From Variovorax sp. OK212 (lineage in GTDB: Bacteria; Pseudomonadota; Gammaproteobacteria; Burkholderiales; Burkholderiaceae_C), in NCBI RefSeq assembly GCF_900112425.1, contig NZ_FOLP01000005.1, positions 1-64,000 of the forward strand: a stretch of 64,000 nucleotides of DNA, written 5' to 3'. The notes under the pieces are model-generated. The model had not been told where the DNA came from, did no database searches, and was given only the letters and a program-made list of their open reading frames with translations. Shown one piece after another: positions 34,921 to 44,689 of this stretch. Positions within the stretch are counted from its first letter, which is position 1, and every line of letters starts with the position of its first letter. The translations under genes were made by a program, and so were the position numbers.

Positions 34921-37425
34921 ATGCCGCGCACACTCTCGGTCAGCTCTCCCGCGATACCCATGCGCCAGGGCGCTCCCGCCCTGGCACCCGTTCGCCTCTC
35001 GGGCCATGAGGGGCTGAACCACCTCTTCGAGTACGAGCTGCTGCTCAAGACGCCGGATGCATTGAACCTTGATGCATCGATGGCTGCAGACTTCGATCTC
35101 GATGCATTTGTCGGCCGCGAGATCGGCTGCGAGATCGCTCTCGACGATGGCGTCTCGGGCTTTCGTCAGATCAACGCGCTGATCACCGATGCGGCACTCT
35201 GGGGTGAAGAAGGCCGACACGTCCAGTACAAGCTCACCCTGCGCCCCTGGCTGCACCTGGCCACGCTGAGCACCGACTGCCGGATCTTCCAGAACCAGAC
35301 CGTGGTGCAGACCCTCGATGCGCTGCTGGCGGACTACGCGTTCCCCGTCGACAAGCGGCTGGTCGAGACCTACCCGGTGCGCGACTACCAGACCCAGTTC
35401 AACGAGAGCGACTTCGCGTTCTTCAGCCGGCTGTGCCAGGAATGGGGCATCAGCTACCACTTCGAACATTCGCGGGGGAAACACCGGCTGGTGCTCTGCG
35501 ATGCGATGGGGGCGTATGGGCAGGCCGACACTGCGGCCTATCGAGAGGTCGAGTACCACGCCCCGGGCTGGAAGATCGATGCGGAGTACATCCACAGCTT
35601 TGTGCCCGCGAGCCGCCTGACCAGCGGGAGGTATGCGACACGGGACTACGACTACACCCGGCCGAGAGCCGACCTGGGTGTGGGTCGAAAGGATCCCCGG
35701 CCCACAGGGCATGCCGATGGCGAGGTCTACGAATGGCACGCTTCCAATTCCGGCAGCCACTACGTTCAACCCAACGCGGGCAGCGCTGCCGGCAACGATC
35801 CTCGGGGTGAAGGCAACCTGCTGGCGGTCCTGCGCATGCAGGCGCTGCGCACCCACGGTGCCAGGGCCGAAGCCAGCGGCAACCTCCGAGGCATGGTGCC
35901 CGGGCGCACCTTCAAGCTGCACAAGCACCCAAGAGAATCCGCCAACGCCGAGTACCTGCTCCTCTCCACCCGCTTGCTGATCGAAGACGTGGCCCAGGAC
36001 AGCCAGGCCAAGGAAGCGATCGAGCGCAAGCAGCAGTGGCAGGTCCGCGTGGACTTCACGGCCCACCCCGTCACCGAAGCCCTTCGCCCCGCACTCACCC
36101 AGCCCAAGCCTCGTGCGGGTGGCTCGCAAGTGGCGCTCGTGGTCGGGCCTGCCGGAGAGAACATCTGGACCGACGCGCTCGGGCGCATCAAGGTTCAGTT
36201 CCCCTGGGATCGCATCGGCAACACAGACCCGCACAGCAGCTGCTGGCTGCGCGTGAGTTCACCGTGGGCGGGCAACCAGCTGGGCGGCATCCACCTTCCC
36301 CGCATCGGCCAGGAAGTCATCGTCGACTTCCTCTCCGGTGACCCGGACCTGCCGATCTGCACGGGCCGCGTGCACAACCAGGTGAACATGCCGCCGTGGG
36401 AGTTGCCCGGCCAGGGTGCGTTGAGTGGCTTTCGAAGCCGGGAGCTGACGAAAGGCGGAGGCAACGGCGCGGCGGGCCGCGCCAACCACCTGCTGATGGA
36501 CGACACCGACGGCCGGATCCAGGCGCAGCTCAAGAGCGACCACCAGAGCTCGAGCCTGAGCCTGGGGTTCATCACGCGGGTGGAGGACAACGCGGGGCGC
36601 AAGGACCCCAGGGGCGAGGGTTTCGAGCTGCGCACCGACGGGCACGGCGTGCTGCGCGCGCAGGACGGCTTGCTCATCACCACCGAGGCGCGGCCGGAGG
36701 CGGCTCGCCATGCCAAGGACATGGGCGAGACCGTGCAGCGCCTCACGCAGGCACGCGAGCAGATCGAAGGCCTTGCAGCAGCGGCTCAGATCGCCAAGGC
36801 CCAGGACAGGGAAGACGACCAGGCCACCGTCGCCAAGGCCGTCAAGCAGCAGAACGAAGCGCTCAAGGGCCAGGGGAGCGGCAAGGCCGAAGGCCGCTTC
36901 CCCGAACTGGCCGAACCTCATCTGGTGCTCGCCAGTCCCGCGGGCATCGCGATCACCGCGACGGAAAGCGCGCACAGCCACACCGGTGCCCACACGCAGC
37001 TCACGAGCGGCGGCCACACCTCCATCAGCTCGGCCAGGCGCATCCTCGCAAGCGTCGCCGAAGGCATGCGCATCTTCACGCTCAAGAGCGGCATCAAGGC
37101 CTTCGCATCAGAAGGCGACATCCGCATCGAAGCGCAAGACGACGCGATTGAGGCGACAGCCTTGAAGGACTTCGACATCGTCAGCACCGAGGACACGGTC
37201 TACATCACCGGCAAGAAGAAGGTCACGATCAACGGCGGCACCAGCTTCAGCGAATGGAGCGAAGGCGGCATCCGGCATGGCACGCTGGGCACGTGGTTCG
37301 AGCATGCCGCGATGCATGCGGCGCCGGGGCCCGACAGCCGACCCGGGCCCTCCGCGCAGAAGGTGTGCCGGGAGTGCATGAAGCGTGCGACGCGCCGCGC
37401 AACGGCCGCCGCGCCGCGGGAGTGA
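34921..37425 (+). CDS. vgrG: Type VI secretion system spike protein VgrG
   Basis: 834 residues from ATG 34921 (MPRTLSVSSPAIP). The gp27-like N-half has RLSGHEGLNHLFEYELLLKT and NESDFAFFSRLCQEWGISYH; the gp5 OB-fold is at about 418-470 (DALGRIKVQFPWDR, SSCWLRVSSPWAGNQLGG); a DUF2345 beta-needle region with LLITTEARPEAARHAKDMGE and ASPAGIAITATESAHSH extends to about 800, ending in a short Arg-rich tail. It forms the tip of the contractile T6SS. The DUF4123 adaptor starts 1 nt after its stop, and no structural T6SS genes lie in the window. Confidence 0.93.
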   Translation: MPRTLSVSSPAIPMRQGAPALAPVRLSGHEGLNHLFEYELLLKTPDALNLDASMAADFDLDAFVGREIGCEIALDDGVSGFRQINALITDAALWGEEGRHVQYKLTLRPWLHLATLSTDCRIFQNQTVVQTLDALLADYAFPVDKRLVETYPVRDYQTQFNESDFAFFSRLCQEWGISYHFEHSRGKHRLVLCDAMGAYGQADTAAYREVEYHAPGWKIDAEYIHSFVPASRLTSGRYATRDYDYTRPRADLGVGRKDPRPTGHADGEVYEWHASNSGSHYVQPNAGSAAGNDPRGEGNLLAVLRMQALRTHGARAEASGNLRGMVPGRTFKLHKHPRESANAEYLLLSTRLLIEDVAQDSQAKEAIERKQQWQVRVDFTAHPVTEALRPALTQPKPRAGGSQVALVVGPAGENIWTDALGRIKVQFPWDRIGNTDPHSSCWLRVSSPWAGNQLGGIHLPRIGQEVIVDFLSGDPDLPICTGRVHNQVNMPPWELPGQGALSGFRSRELTKGGGNGAAGRANHLLMDDTDGRIQAQLKSDHQSSSLSLGFITRVEDNAGRKDPRGEGFELRTDGHGVLRAQDGLLITTEARPEAARHAKDMGETVQRLTQAREQIEGLAAAAQIAKAQDREDDQATVAKAVKQQNEALKGQGSGKAEGRFPELAEPHLVLASPAGIAITATESAHSHTGAHTQLTSGGHTSISSARRILASVAEGMRIFTLKSGIKAFASEGDIRIEAQDDAIEATALKDFDIVSTEDTVYITGKKKVTINGGTSFSEWSEGGIRHGTLGTWFEHAAMHAAPGPDSRPGPSAQKVCRECMKRATRRATAAAPRE

Positions 37426-37426
37426 C

Positions 37427-38581
<1,155 letters not shown>

Positions 38582-38583
38582 CC

Positions 38584-41500
38584 ATGGCCAACGAACCCAG
38601 CAGCGGCGCATCGGTGTGCGACTGCAGCGACCCCGCGCAGCAAGTGGCCGTGATCCTCTACCCCAGCCTCGGCACGCCGCTGCTGATCGCCTCCGGCCAG
38701 AAGAGGTGCAGCCTCTTCATCGCCACGTCGGCGCTCGGCGTGGCCAACAGCCGTGGCCGGCGGTTCACGCAGGACAAGCGCGCCGAGCTCGTCTCGATGG
38801 ACGGCGACGAAGAGCAGACCGCCGCGGCCACCGTGGCGCGCCACCTGCGCCTGGTCGGCATGACGGGCACCAAGCCCGAGACCGACATCCGCGTGGGCGC
38901 GCTGACCGGCGACGGCGCGGACTGCGCCAAGGCCCGCAGCGCCATCAAGGTCTGGCGGGTCGCCAGGTTCGAAGCCGGTGCGCTCATCTACAACCAGAAG
39001 GGCGAGGTCTTCGCCACGCTCAGCCCGCAGGCCGTCGGCGCATACACCGCCTCGGGCTTCACGGGCGGCCATGTCTACGAGGTCGACCTCGACATCGACA
39101 AGCTCGCCGTGCAGCCCGCGACCGACAGCTTCAGGAGCTTCGCCTGGATGGTCGAACCCACGCCGCAGCAAAAGCAGAACCTGCCCACGCTGTGCGCGGT
39201 CGGCACCGTGCACTCGCAGGACCTGCTGGTCGAGTCCTTCCTTGCAGCCCAGGTCGACGACCCGCGCCACCGGCACCAGCCCGCGAACACCGGCAGCGCG
39301 CCCAGGGGCAAGGAAACCAGCCTGGTGGAATACGACGTGGCGCAGACGGCGCAGAAGGCCCACACGCTGGCCCTCGATGCCTCGCAGCGCCTGGCGGCGT
39401 GGCACCCGGTCATCCGGCTGTCAGGCAACGCGCCGCTGAAGCTCGCGCACCTGAGCGACGTGCACATCAACGTGCGGCACAACGCGCTGGCCAAGTCGCC
39501 CGCGCGCGTCATCGAGGACAGCGGCAGCTTCGAAGGGCCCGCGGTCGGCGCGCGCGTGTGCAACAGCTTCAATGCGCTCAAGGCGCTCTTCGACAAGATC
39601 GGTGCCGGCAGGAAGCCCGACACCGCGCTGCTCTTCACCGGCGACCTGATCGACTTCAACCGCAACATCGACCCCCGGCTCGTCGGCGACGCCATCGGCG
39701 AGCAATGGAAGAAGTTCAACGTGTTGAACCACTTCAACACGCCGGGCCTGTATCCGCGCGGCCAGGACGACATGCTGGCCTTCAGCCTGGTGCGCTACGC
39801 CTACAACGAGCTCAAGCTGCCTGTCTTCATGACCAGCGGCAACCACGAAGCCTACGCGGTGCCCTACGGCATCAGCCCGCGCATCAACGACTGGGGCGCC
39901 GCCATGGGCGTGCTCGAGGACACCACCGACACGCTGGACCCCGATGGCTGGGGCAGGGAACGCGCCTTCCGCCCCACCGTCACCGTCCACACGCGCGGCG
40001 GCCCGCACCCGTCCAGCCGGATCGGCCCCATGGCCGAGATCGGACGCCGCGTGGTCAACAGCAACAAGAACCTGCATATCGAGGACCTGGCGCAGACGTA
40101 CAAGAACTTCGACAGCGCCAGCCAGTGGCACAACAACAAGGCCAACGAAGGCATCTCGGCCGACCACAACATGAGCATCTACGAGGCCACGCTGGCGTAC
40201 GGCCCCACCTATGCGCAAGCGCTGACCGGCAACAACTACCGGACCGAGAACTACGACTGGTTCCACACCCTGTTCACGCCGCTGGAGGACGTGCTGATCG
40301 CGCTGGGCGTCGAGCCCGACCGGCCCGGTCCCGCGACGCAGGTGATCGCGGCGCTGGGCTGGGGGCAAGGCGAGAACTTCAAGAACCTCACGGTGAGCGG
40401 CGTGGCTGTCACCACGACCGACCGGCAAGGCACCGGCATCCTGCCGCGCGCGACCCAGTCCTTCAGCACCAGGCAGCTGCAGTTGCTGGGCCAGGCCCAG
40501 AACCACAAGCGTGCGAGCCCGGGCGCCAGCCTCACGGTGGCGACGCACTTCACCATCATCAACTACGACGAACCGCTGCCCTACTCCACGGCACCCGCGC
40601 AGGCGCGCTTCGTTCCTTCGAGCAGTCCCCTGGGCGCGCCCCTTCGCGGGCAGCCCGGTTTCAACCAAGTCAACACCGGCACCTGCGAGATCAACCAGGA
40701 CGCCTATTTCGAGCGCTTCGTGAATGTCGAGGGTGGCAATGCCGGCAGCGCGACGCCCGAGACCGCGGTGGACTGGCACTTCAGCGGCCACAGCCATCGC
40801 AGCGGCGTCTACAGCGTCGCGTGGTGCCAACCCTCCAGCGGCGCCCGCATGATCCAGGTCACGAATGCCGTGGACCCCGGCATCCGCAGCGAGACCGTGA
40901 AAGCCCCGGCACGCCAGCGCACGCGCTTCATCGTCAGCAGCAGCGGCGGACCGGTCGGCAAGCAGAACCTCGACAACGAACTCGACGGCTGGACCTTGCG
41001 CCCGCCCTCGGGCACGCTGCTGGACCCGGCGACCGGCGTCATCACCCAGGTCATGACACAGCGCTCGCGCCGAAGCGCCGGTGCGCCGCTCAACGAGAAG
41101 CCCCGCCTTGCGGTGGCGCTGGACTACATGGCCGTGATGAGCCGGCACCCGGACAAGGGCATCGAGACGCCCCTGGCTTTCACGCCGACGCAACTCATAC
41201 AGGCGGGATGGACGGTGCCGCTGGCGCTGAGCACGACCGTGGCCAGGCTGTCATGCATCGCAGGCGTCAGGTTCTGGGTGTTCGAAGGCGGCATGGACGA
41301 GGAGAAACGCGTCGTGAAGCAATGGCATGTGCTGACGACCGCCTTCGATGCAGACCCCAAGGCCCCTTCCGTCACGTTCAAGCCCGAGGACCATGCCGTG
41401 CTGATACGGGCCCTGGGCGACGGCGCAGTCACCGTGCAGGCATTCTGCGAAGTGCTGCTCAAGCAGCCCCAGGTCGGCAAGGACGACTGGAGCAAGGACA

Positions 41501-41739
41501 TGGATTGCACGGACCCGTGGATGTTTCCGCTGGAGATCGGCGTGTTCGGTACGGTGCTCAAGGGCGGGGGCATGGATTACCGTGCGACGGGGACTTCGAA
41601 GTGGTTCTTTCGCAGGCCGGCGGAAGAACGAGGGGAGGTTCCCGACTGGAAGTTTCTGGCGAAGTACTACGCGAACAAGGGATACACGCCAGTGGATGAG
41701 GCCATCGATCCCGCGAAAGCAAAAGAGGCAAAACAATGA
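38584..41739 (+). CDS. T6SS effector with calcineurin-like metallophosphoesterase domain
   Basis: 1051 residues from ATG 38584. The metallophosphoesterase signature is complete: D292-V-H294, G353-D354-L-I-D357, G419-N420-H421-E422, H655 and the terminal G735-H736-S-H738. Residues 1-~280 and ~800-1051 match nothing I recognise. No signal peptide or membrane helix is seen, as expected for a VgrG-borne effector. It is directly downstream of VgrG and DUF4123 genes and upstream of three immunity-like genes. The likely action is hydrolysis of a phosphodiester or phosphomonoester in the target cell; the substrate is unknown. Confidence 0.82.
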   Translation: MANEPSSGASVCDCSDPAQQVAVILYPSLGTPLLIASGQKRCSLFIATSALGVANSRGRRFTQDKRAELVSMDGDEEQTAAATVARHLRLVGMTGTKPETDIRVGALTGDGADCAKARSAIKVWRVARFEAGALIYNQKGEVFATLSPQAVGAYTASGFTGGHVYEVDLDIDKLAVQPATDSFRSFAWMVEPTPQQKQNLPTLCAVGTVHSQDLLVESFLAAQVDDPRHRHQPANTGSAPRGKETSLVEYDVAQTAQKAHTLALDASQRLAAWHPVIRLSGNAPLKLAHLSDVHINVRHNALAKSPARVIEDSGSFEGPAVGARVCNSFNALKALFDKIGAGRKPDTALLFTGDLIDFNRNIDPRLVGDAIGEQWKKFNVLNHFNTPGLYPRGQDDMLAFSLVRYAYNELKLPVFMTSGNHEAYAVPYGISPRINDWGAAMGVLEDTTDTLDPDGWGRERAFRPTVTVHTRGGPHPSSRIGPMAEIGRRVVNSNKNLHIEDLAQTYKNFDSASQWHNNKANEGISADHNMSIYEATLAYGPTYAQALTGNNYRTENYDWFHTLFTPLEDVLIALGVEPDRPGPATQVIAALGWGQGENFKNLTVSGVAVTTTDRQGTGILPRATQSFSTRQLQLLGQAQNHKRASPGASLTVATHFTIINYDEPLPYSTAPAQARFVPSSSPLGAPLRGQPGFNQVNTGTCEINQDAYFERFVNVEGGNAGSATPETAVDWHFSGHSHRSGVYSVAWCQPSSGARMIQVTNAVDPGIRSETVKAPARQRTRFIVSSSGGPVGKQNLDNELDGWTLRPPSGTLLDPATGVITQVMTQRSRRSAGAPLNEKPRLAVALDYMAVMSRHPDKGIETPLAFTPTQLIQAGWTVPLALSTTVARLSCIAGVRFWVFEGGMDEEKRVVKQWHVLTTAFDADPKAPSVTFKPEDHAVLIRALGDGAVTVQAFCEVLLKQPQVGKDDWSKDMDCTDPWMFPLEIGVFGTVLKGGGMDYRATGTSKWFFRRPAEERGEVPDWKFLAKYYANKGYTPVDEAIDPAKAKEAKQ

Positions 41740-41749
41740 GGGTTCAACC

Positions 41750-43012
41750 ATGCGACGTCGCGGTTTTCTTGGGGGCGTTGCCACCATGGCCGGGGGAGCA
41801 TTTTCATACGCGGAAAGCTCCATGAACAAGACGAACATCAAGAGCTTCGGCAAGATCTACAGCCATCTGCAAGATCCCGCATTGCGCACGAAAGACATCG
41901 GCGACAGTGTGCTCGTCATCGATGGCGCGGAGTTCAGCGGCGTCAACTTTGCAGACCTGATCTGGCGGAACCTCAGGTTTGTGAACTGCGACTTCATCGG
42001 CGCCTATGAAATCAAGCTCGAGCGCCTGGAGCAGTCCTTGTTTGAAAACTGCCGATTCGGCGGCATTCACAGCTTCGGCGACATGGTCGACGTCAAATTC
42101 TTGCGATGCCAGGCGCGAGGACGCACCTTCATACAGGGGCAATCCGACAGCAAGAATCTTGTTTTCGAAAAGTGTTCCTTCGTGGGCAAGTCCAGCGAGC
42201 CGAATGAATGGGGTTCCGTCGGAAGCTACGCCCAAGCCACATTCATGGCCTGCGAGGCAAAGTGGTTCAACTTGCGTGGTCACTCCAAGCTCGATCTTGT
42301 CGATTGCAGCATCGAGGATGTGAACGCAGTGCCTTGGCACGAACACGGCGGCTCGCATGTCTTCATCGACAAGTGCAAGCTCCGGGGCACGCTCGATCTA
42401 TCGGGAGGAGGCTCGCTTCTGCTCTCGCTCACTGTCCAGGACACCGTCCTGGAAAATCTCGACCTGCGCGACGCCACCGTCAAAGGCGACGTGACCATGG
42501 AAAGAATCAAGGGCGGCTACATCAACGCCTACGTCAGGCAGGCCGGCGGCCTGCGCATTCGCAACAGCCAGATCCTGGGCAACGGCAGGAAGATCTTCGA
42601 GGCCTATGCCGGCGGCATCCAGTCGATAGAGATCGACACCGTCGTCTTCGGCGGCGACCTCTCTTCCGAACCCGTGACCATCGCGGGCGGCTTCTCGCTC
42701 AAGAGTGCCGACCGGATCTCGAACATCAGCCAGTCGATCGACATCCGGAACTCGACCATCCCGACGCTCGATGCGAGCTATCTCCACACGCAGCGCCTCG
42801 TGCTGCAGGACAACCAGATCATGCGTGCCAACATGTCCAACAGCCGCGTTGCCGATCTCGAAATTTCCGGCACCCGCATCACCGGCAAGCTGGACTTCCA
42901 CGGTACGCAGGCCACGCAGCAGAAAGTGGACCTGAGCGCCGGCAGCACCTTCGGGCGCGTCGACCAGATGGACGGTTCGAACATCCGGCTGCAGCCGCGC
43001 TCCACGCGCTGA
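41750..43012 (+). CDS. Putative T6SS immunity protein 1 (Tat-exported beta-helix)
   Basis: 420 residues from ATG 41750. The start MRRRGFLGGVATMAGGAFS carries an RRxFL twin-arginine motif and a hydrophobic stretch, so it is probably exported folded to the periplasm. The body has pentapeptide-like coils with a C-x-F-x-G rhythm (FVNCDFIGAYEI, FENCRFGGI, FEKCSFVGKS), consistent with a right-handed beta-helix. The N-terminal half differs from the two paralogues, while from LDLRDATVKG on it is nearly identical to them. It starts 10 nt after the effector stop. Neutralisation of the effector is inferred from position and duplication. Confidence 0.75.
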   Translation: MRRRGFLGGVATMAGGAFSYAESSMNKTNIKSFGKIYSHLQDPALRTKDIGDSVLVIDGAEFSGVNFADLIWRNLRFVNCDFIGAYEIKLERLEQSLFENCRFGGIHSFGDMVDVKFLRCQARGRTFIQGQSDSKNLVFEKCSFVGKSSEPNEWGSVGSYAQATFMACEAKWFNLRGHSKLDLVDCSIEDVNAVPWHEHGGSHVFIDKCKLRGTLDLSGGGSLLLSLTVQDTVLENLDLRDATVKGDVTMERIKGGYINAYVRQAGGLRIRNSQILGNGRKIFEAYAGGIQSIEIDTVVFGGDLSSEPVTIAGGFSLKSADRISNISQSIDIRNSTIPTLDASYLHTQRLVLQDNQIMRANMSNSRVADLEISGTRITGKLDFHGTQATQQKVDLSAGSTFGRVDQMDGSNIRLQPRSTR

Positions 43013-43100
43013 AGTGCGCCGGACCGGATTACCTCAGGAGCAGTCCGCGCTTACCCCTGATGTTCACTTCGCAGACAGGCACGCCGTTCGAAGGCGGCAA

Positions 43101-43208
43101 GAACGAGGGGACGTTCCCGACTGAAAGTCTCTGGCAACGTACTGCGAGAACAGCGGCTACGTCTCTGCACTGGAAGCCATTACCGGCAAGAAGCCGAAGA
43201 CAACATAG
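43101..43208 (+). pseudogene. Effector C-terminal tail remnant 1
   Basis: In the frame GAA CGA GGG GAC GTT CCC GAC TGA it reads ERGDVPD-stop and then KSLATYCENSGYVSALEAI to a TAG at 43206-43208. It is homologous to the effector end ERGEVPDWKFLAKYYANKGY, but the Trp codon has become TGA. It lacks any start and lies 8 nt before immunity gene 2. It records duplication of the effector 3' end with the immunity gene. Confidence 0.8.
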
Positions 43209-43216
43209 AGAACAGC

Positions 43217-44476
43217 ATGTACATGCAACGGCGCTCGGTTCTGCGTGCCTCCATCTCTCTCGCAGCAAGCGCTGCATTCACCACCGGATTCGCCATGGTC
43301 AAGAACAACGTACGCACGCTGGGAAAGAAGTTCGACTACCTCCAAGACCCTGAACTGCGCACCAGGGAGGCCGGCGACGCGCCACTCGAGATTCGCGGCG
43401 TGGTGTTGAGCGGCACTGTTTTCGACGGCCTCCTGTGGCGCAACCTCAAGTTCATCGACTGCGATTTCGTCGGTGCCTACGAGATCAAGGCCGACATGGA
43501 ATCCGTTGCGTTTGAAGATTGCCGATTCGCCGGGATATTCAACTTCGGAAAACTGACAAACGTCGACTTCCAGCGTTGCCTGGCCAAGGCGAACACCGTC
43601 GTGGTCGGAGGTACTGGTAGCAACGGTGTCAGGTTTTCCGATTGCATCTTCATCGGTACGGAAACCGATCCGAACCGTTGGGGCGGCATGGGGTCGTACG
43701 GAGAAACCGAGTTCACGCGCTGCAAGATGAAATGGACGAATGTAGTGAGCGAGACCAGGCACACCATCGTCGACTGCGAATTCATCGATGTCGATTGCAG
43801 CGTCAGCAAGGACGGAGGTGGCTCCGAGGTGCTGATCGAACGATCGAAGCTTTTCGGAAAGTTCGACATGAGGCCAGCCACGCTTGTGTCGCTCACGGTT
43901 CGCGACACGGTGCTGGAGTATCTCGACCTGCGCGACGCCACCGTCAAAGGCGACGTGACCATGGAAAGAATCAAGGGCGGCTACATCAACGCCTACGTCA
44001 AGCAGGCCGGCGGCCTGCGCATTCGCAACAGCCAGGTCCTGGGCAACGGCAGGAAGATCTTCGAGGCCTATGCCGGTGGCATCCAGTCGATAGAGATCGA
44101 CACCGTCGTCTTCGGCGGCGACCTCTCTTCCGAACCCGTGACCATCGCGGGCGGCTTCTCGCTCAAGAGTGCCGACCGGATTTCGAACGTCAGCCAATCG
44201 ATCGACATCCGGAACTCGACCATCCCAACGCTTGACGCGAGCTATCTCCACACGCAGCGCCTCGTGCTGAAGAACAACCAGATCATGCGCGCCAACATGT
44301 CCAACAGCCGCGTTGCAGACCTGGAGATTTCCGACACCCGCATCACCGGAAAGCTGGACTTCCATGGCACCCAGGCCGCGCAGCAGAAAGTGGACCTGAG
44401 CGCCGGCAGCACCTTCGGACGCGTCGACCAGATGGACGGTTCGAACATCCGGCTGCAGCCGCGCTCCGCGCGCTGA
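43217..44476 (+). CDS. Putative T6SS immunity protein 2 (Tat-exported beta-helix)
   Basis: 419 residues. The N-terminus MYMQRRSVLRASISLAASAA has twin arginines followed by a hydrophobic segment, like its paralogues. Pentapeptide-like coils (FIDCDFVGAYEI, FEDCRFAGIFNFG) are visible. The N-half is divergent and the last 185 codons (from LDLRDATVKGDVTMERIKGG) are nearly the same as in copies 1 and 3. A second ATG at 43223 is possible. A broken effector tail precedes it. Confidence 0.72.
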   Translation: MYMQRRSVLRASISLAASAAFTTGFAMVKNNVRTLGKKFDYLQDPELRTREAGDAPLEIRGVVLSGTVFDGLLWRNLKFIDCDFVGAYEIKADMESVAFEDCRFAGIFNFGKLTNVDFQRCLAKANTVVVGGTGSNGVRFSDCIFIGTETDPNRWGGMGSYGETEFTRCKMKWTNVVSETRHTIVDCEFIDVDCSVSKDGGGSEVLIERSKLFGKFDMRPATLVSLTVRDTVLEYLDLRDATVKGDVTMERIKGGYINAYVKQAGGLRIRNSQVLGNGRKIFEAYAGGIQSIEIDTVVFGGDLSSEPVTIAGGFSLKSADRISNVSQSIDIRNSTIPTLDASYLHTQRLVLKNNQIMRANMSNSRVADLEISDTRITGKLDFHGTQAAQQKVDLSAGSTFGRVDQMDGSNIRLQPRSAR

Positions 44477-44572
44477 AATGACGAGTGCCGGGTGCCGAGT
44501 TGCCACCCAACGCTGTCCGCGCATATCCCTGGTGTTCACTTCGCACGCAGGAACGCCGTTCGAAAGCGGCAA

Positions 44573-44674
44573 GAACGAGGGGAAGTTCCCGACTGGAAGT
44601 TTCTGGCGAAAAACTACAAGGGCAAGGGGTATGTGCAGTCCAAGGAGGCCATCAATCCAGACGGCGAAAAGTGA
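44573..44674 (+). pseudogene. Effector C-terminal tail remnant 2
   Basis: The frame reads ERGEVPDWKFLAKNYKGKGY and on to ...INPDGEK-stop, homologous to the effector tail but with its own divergent last residues and no stop inside. An ATG at 44492 opens a 60-residue frame, but its first 27 residues show no similarity. It lies 15 nt before immunity gene 3. Confidence 0.78.
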
Positions 44675-44689
44675 ATCAGGAGAACCGCA

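Noticed and set aside
39421..41193. 590-codon minus-strand frame inside the effector
   Set aside because: Opposite a protein with a complete catalytic motif set; composition is that of a shadow frame.
43029..43200. Minus-strand and other short frames between immunity genes
   Set aside because: They overlap the effector-tail remnant and have no ribosome site or similarity.
44492..44572. A 60-residue gene from ATG 44492
   Set aside because: Only the part from 44573 is similar to the effector tail; the upstream part matches the inter-unit spacer, so it is a remnant rather than a designed small gene.
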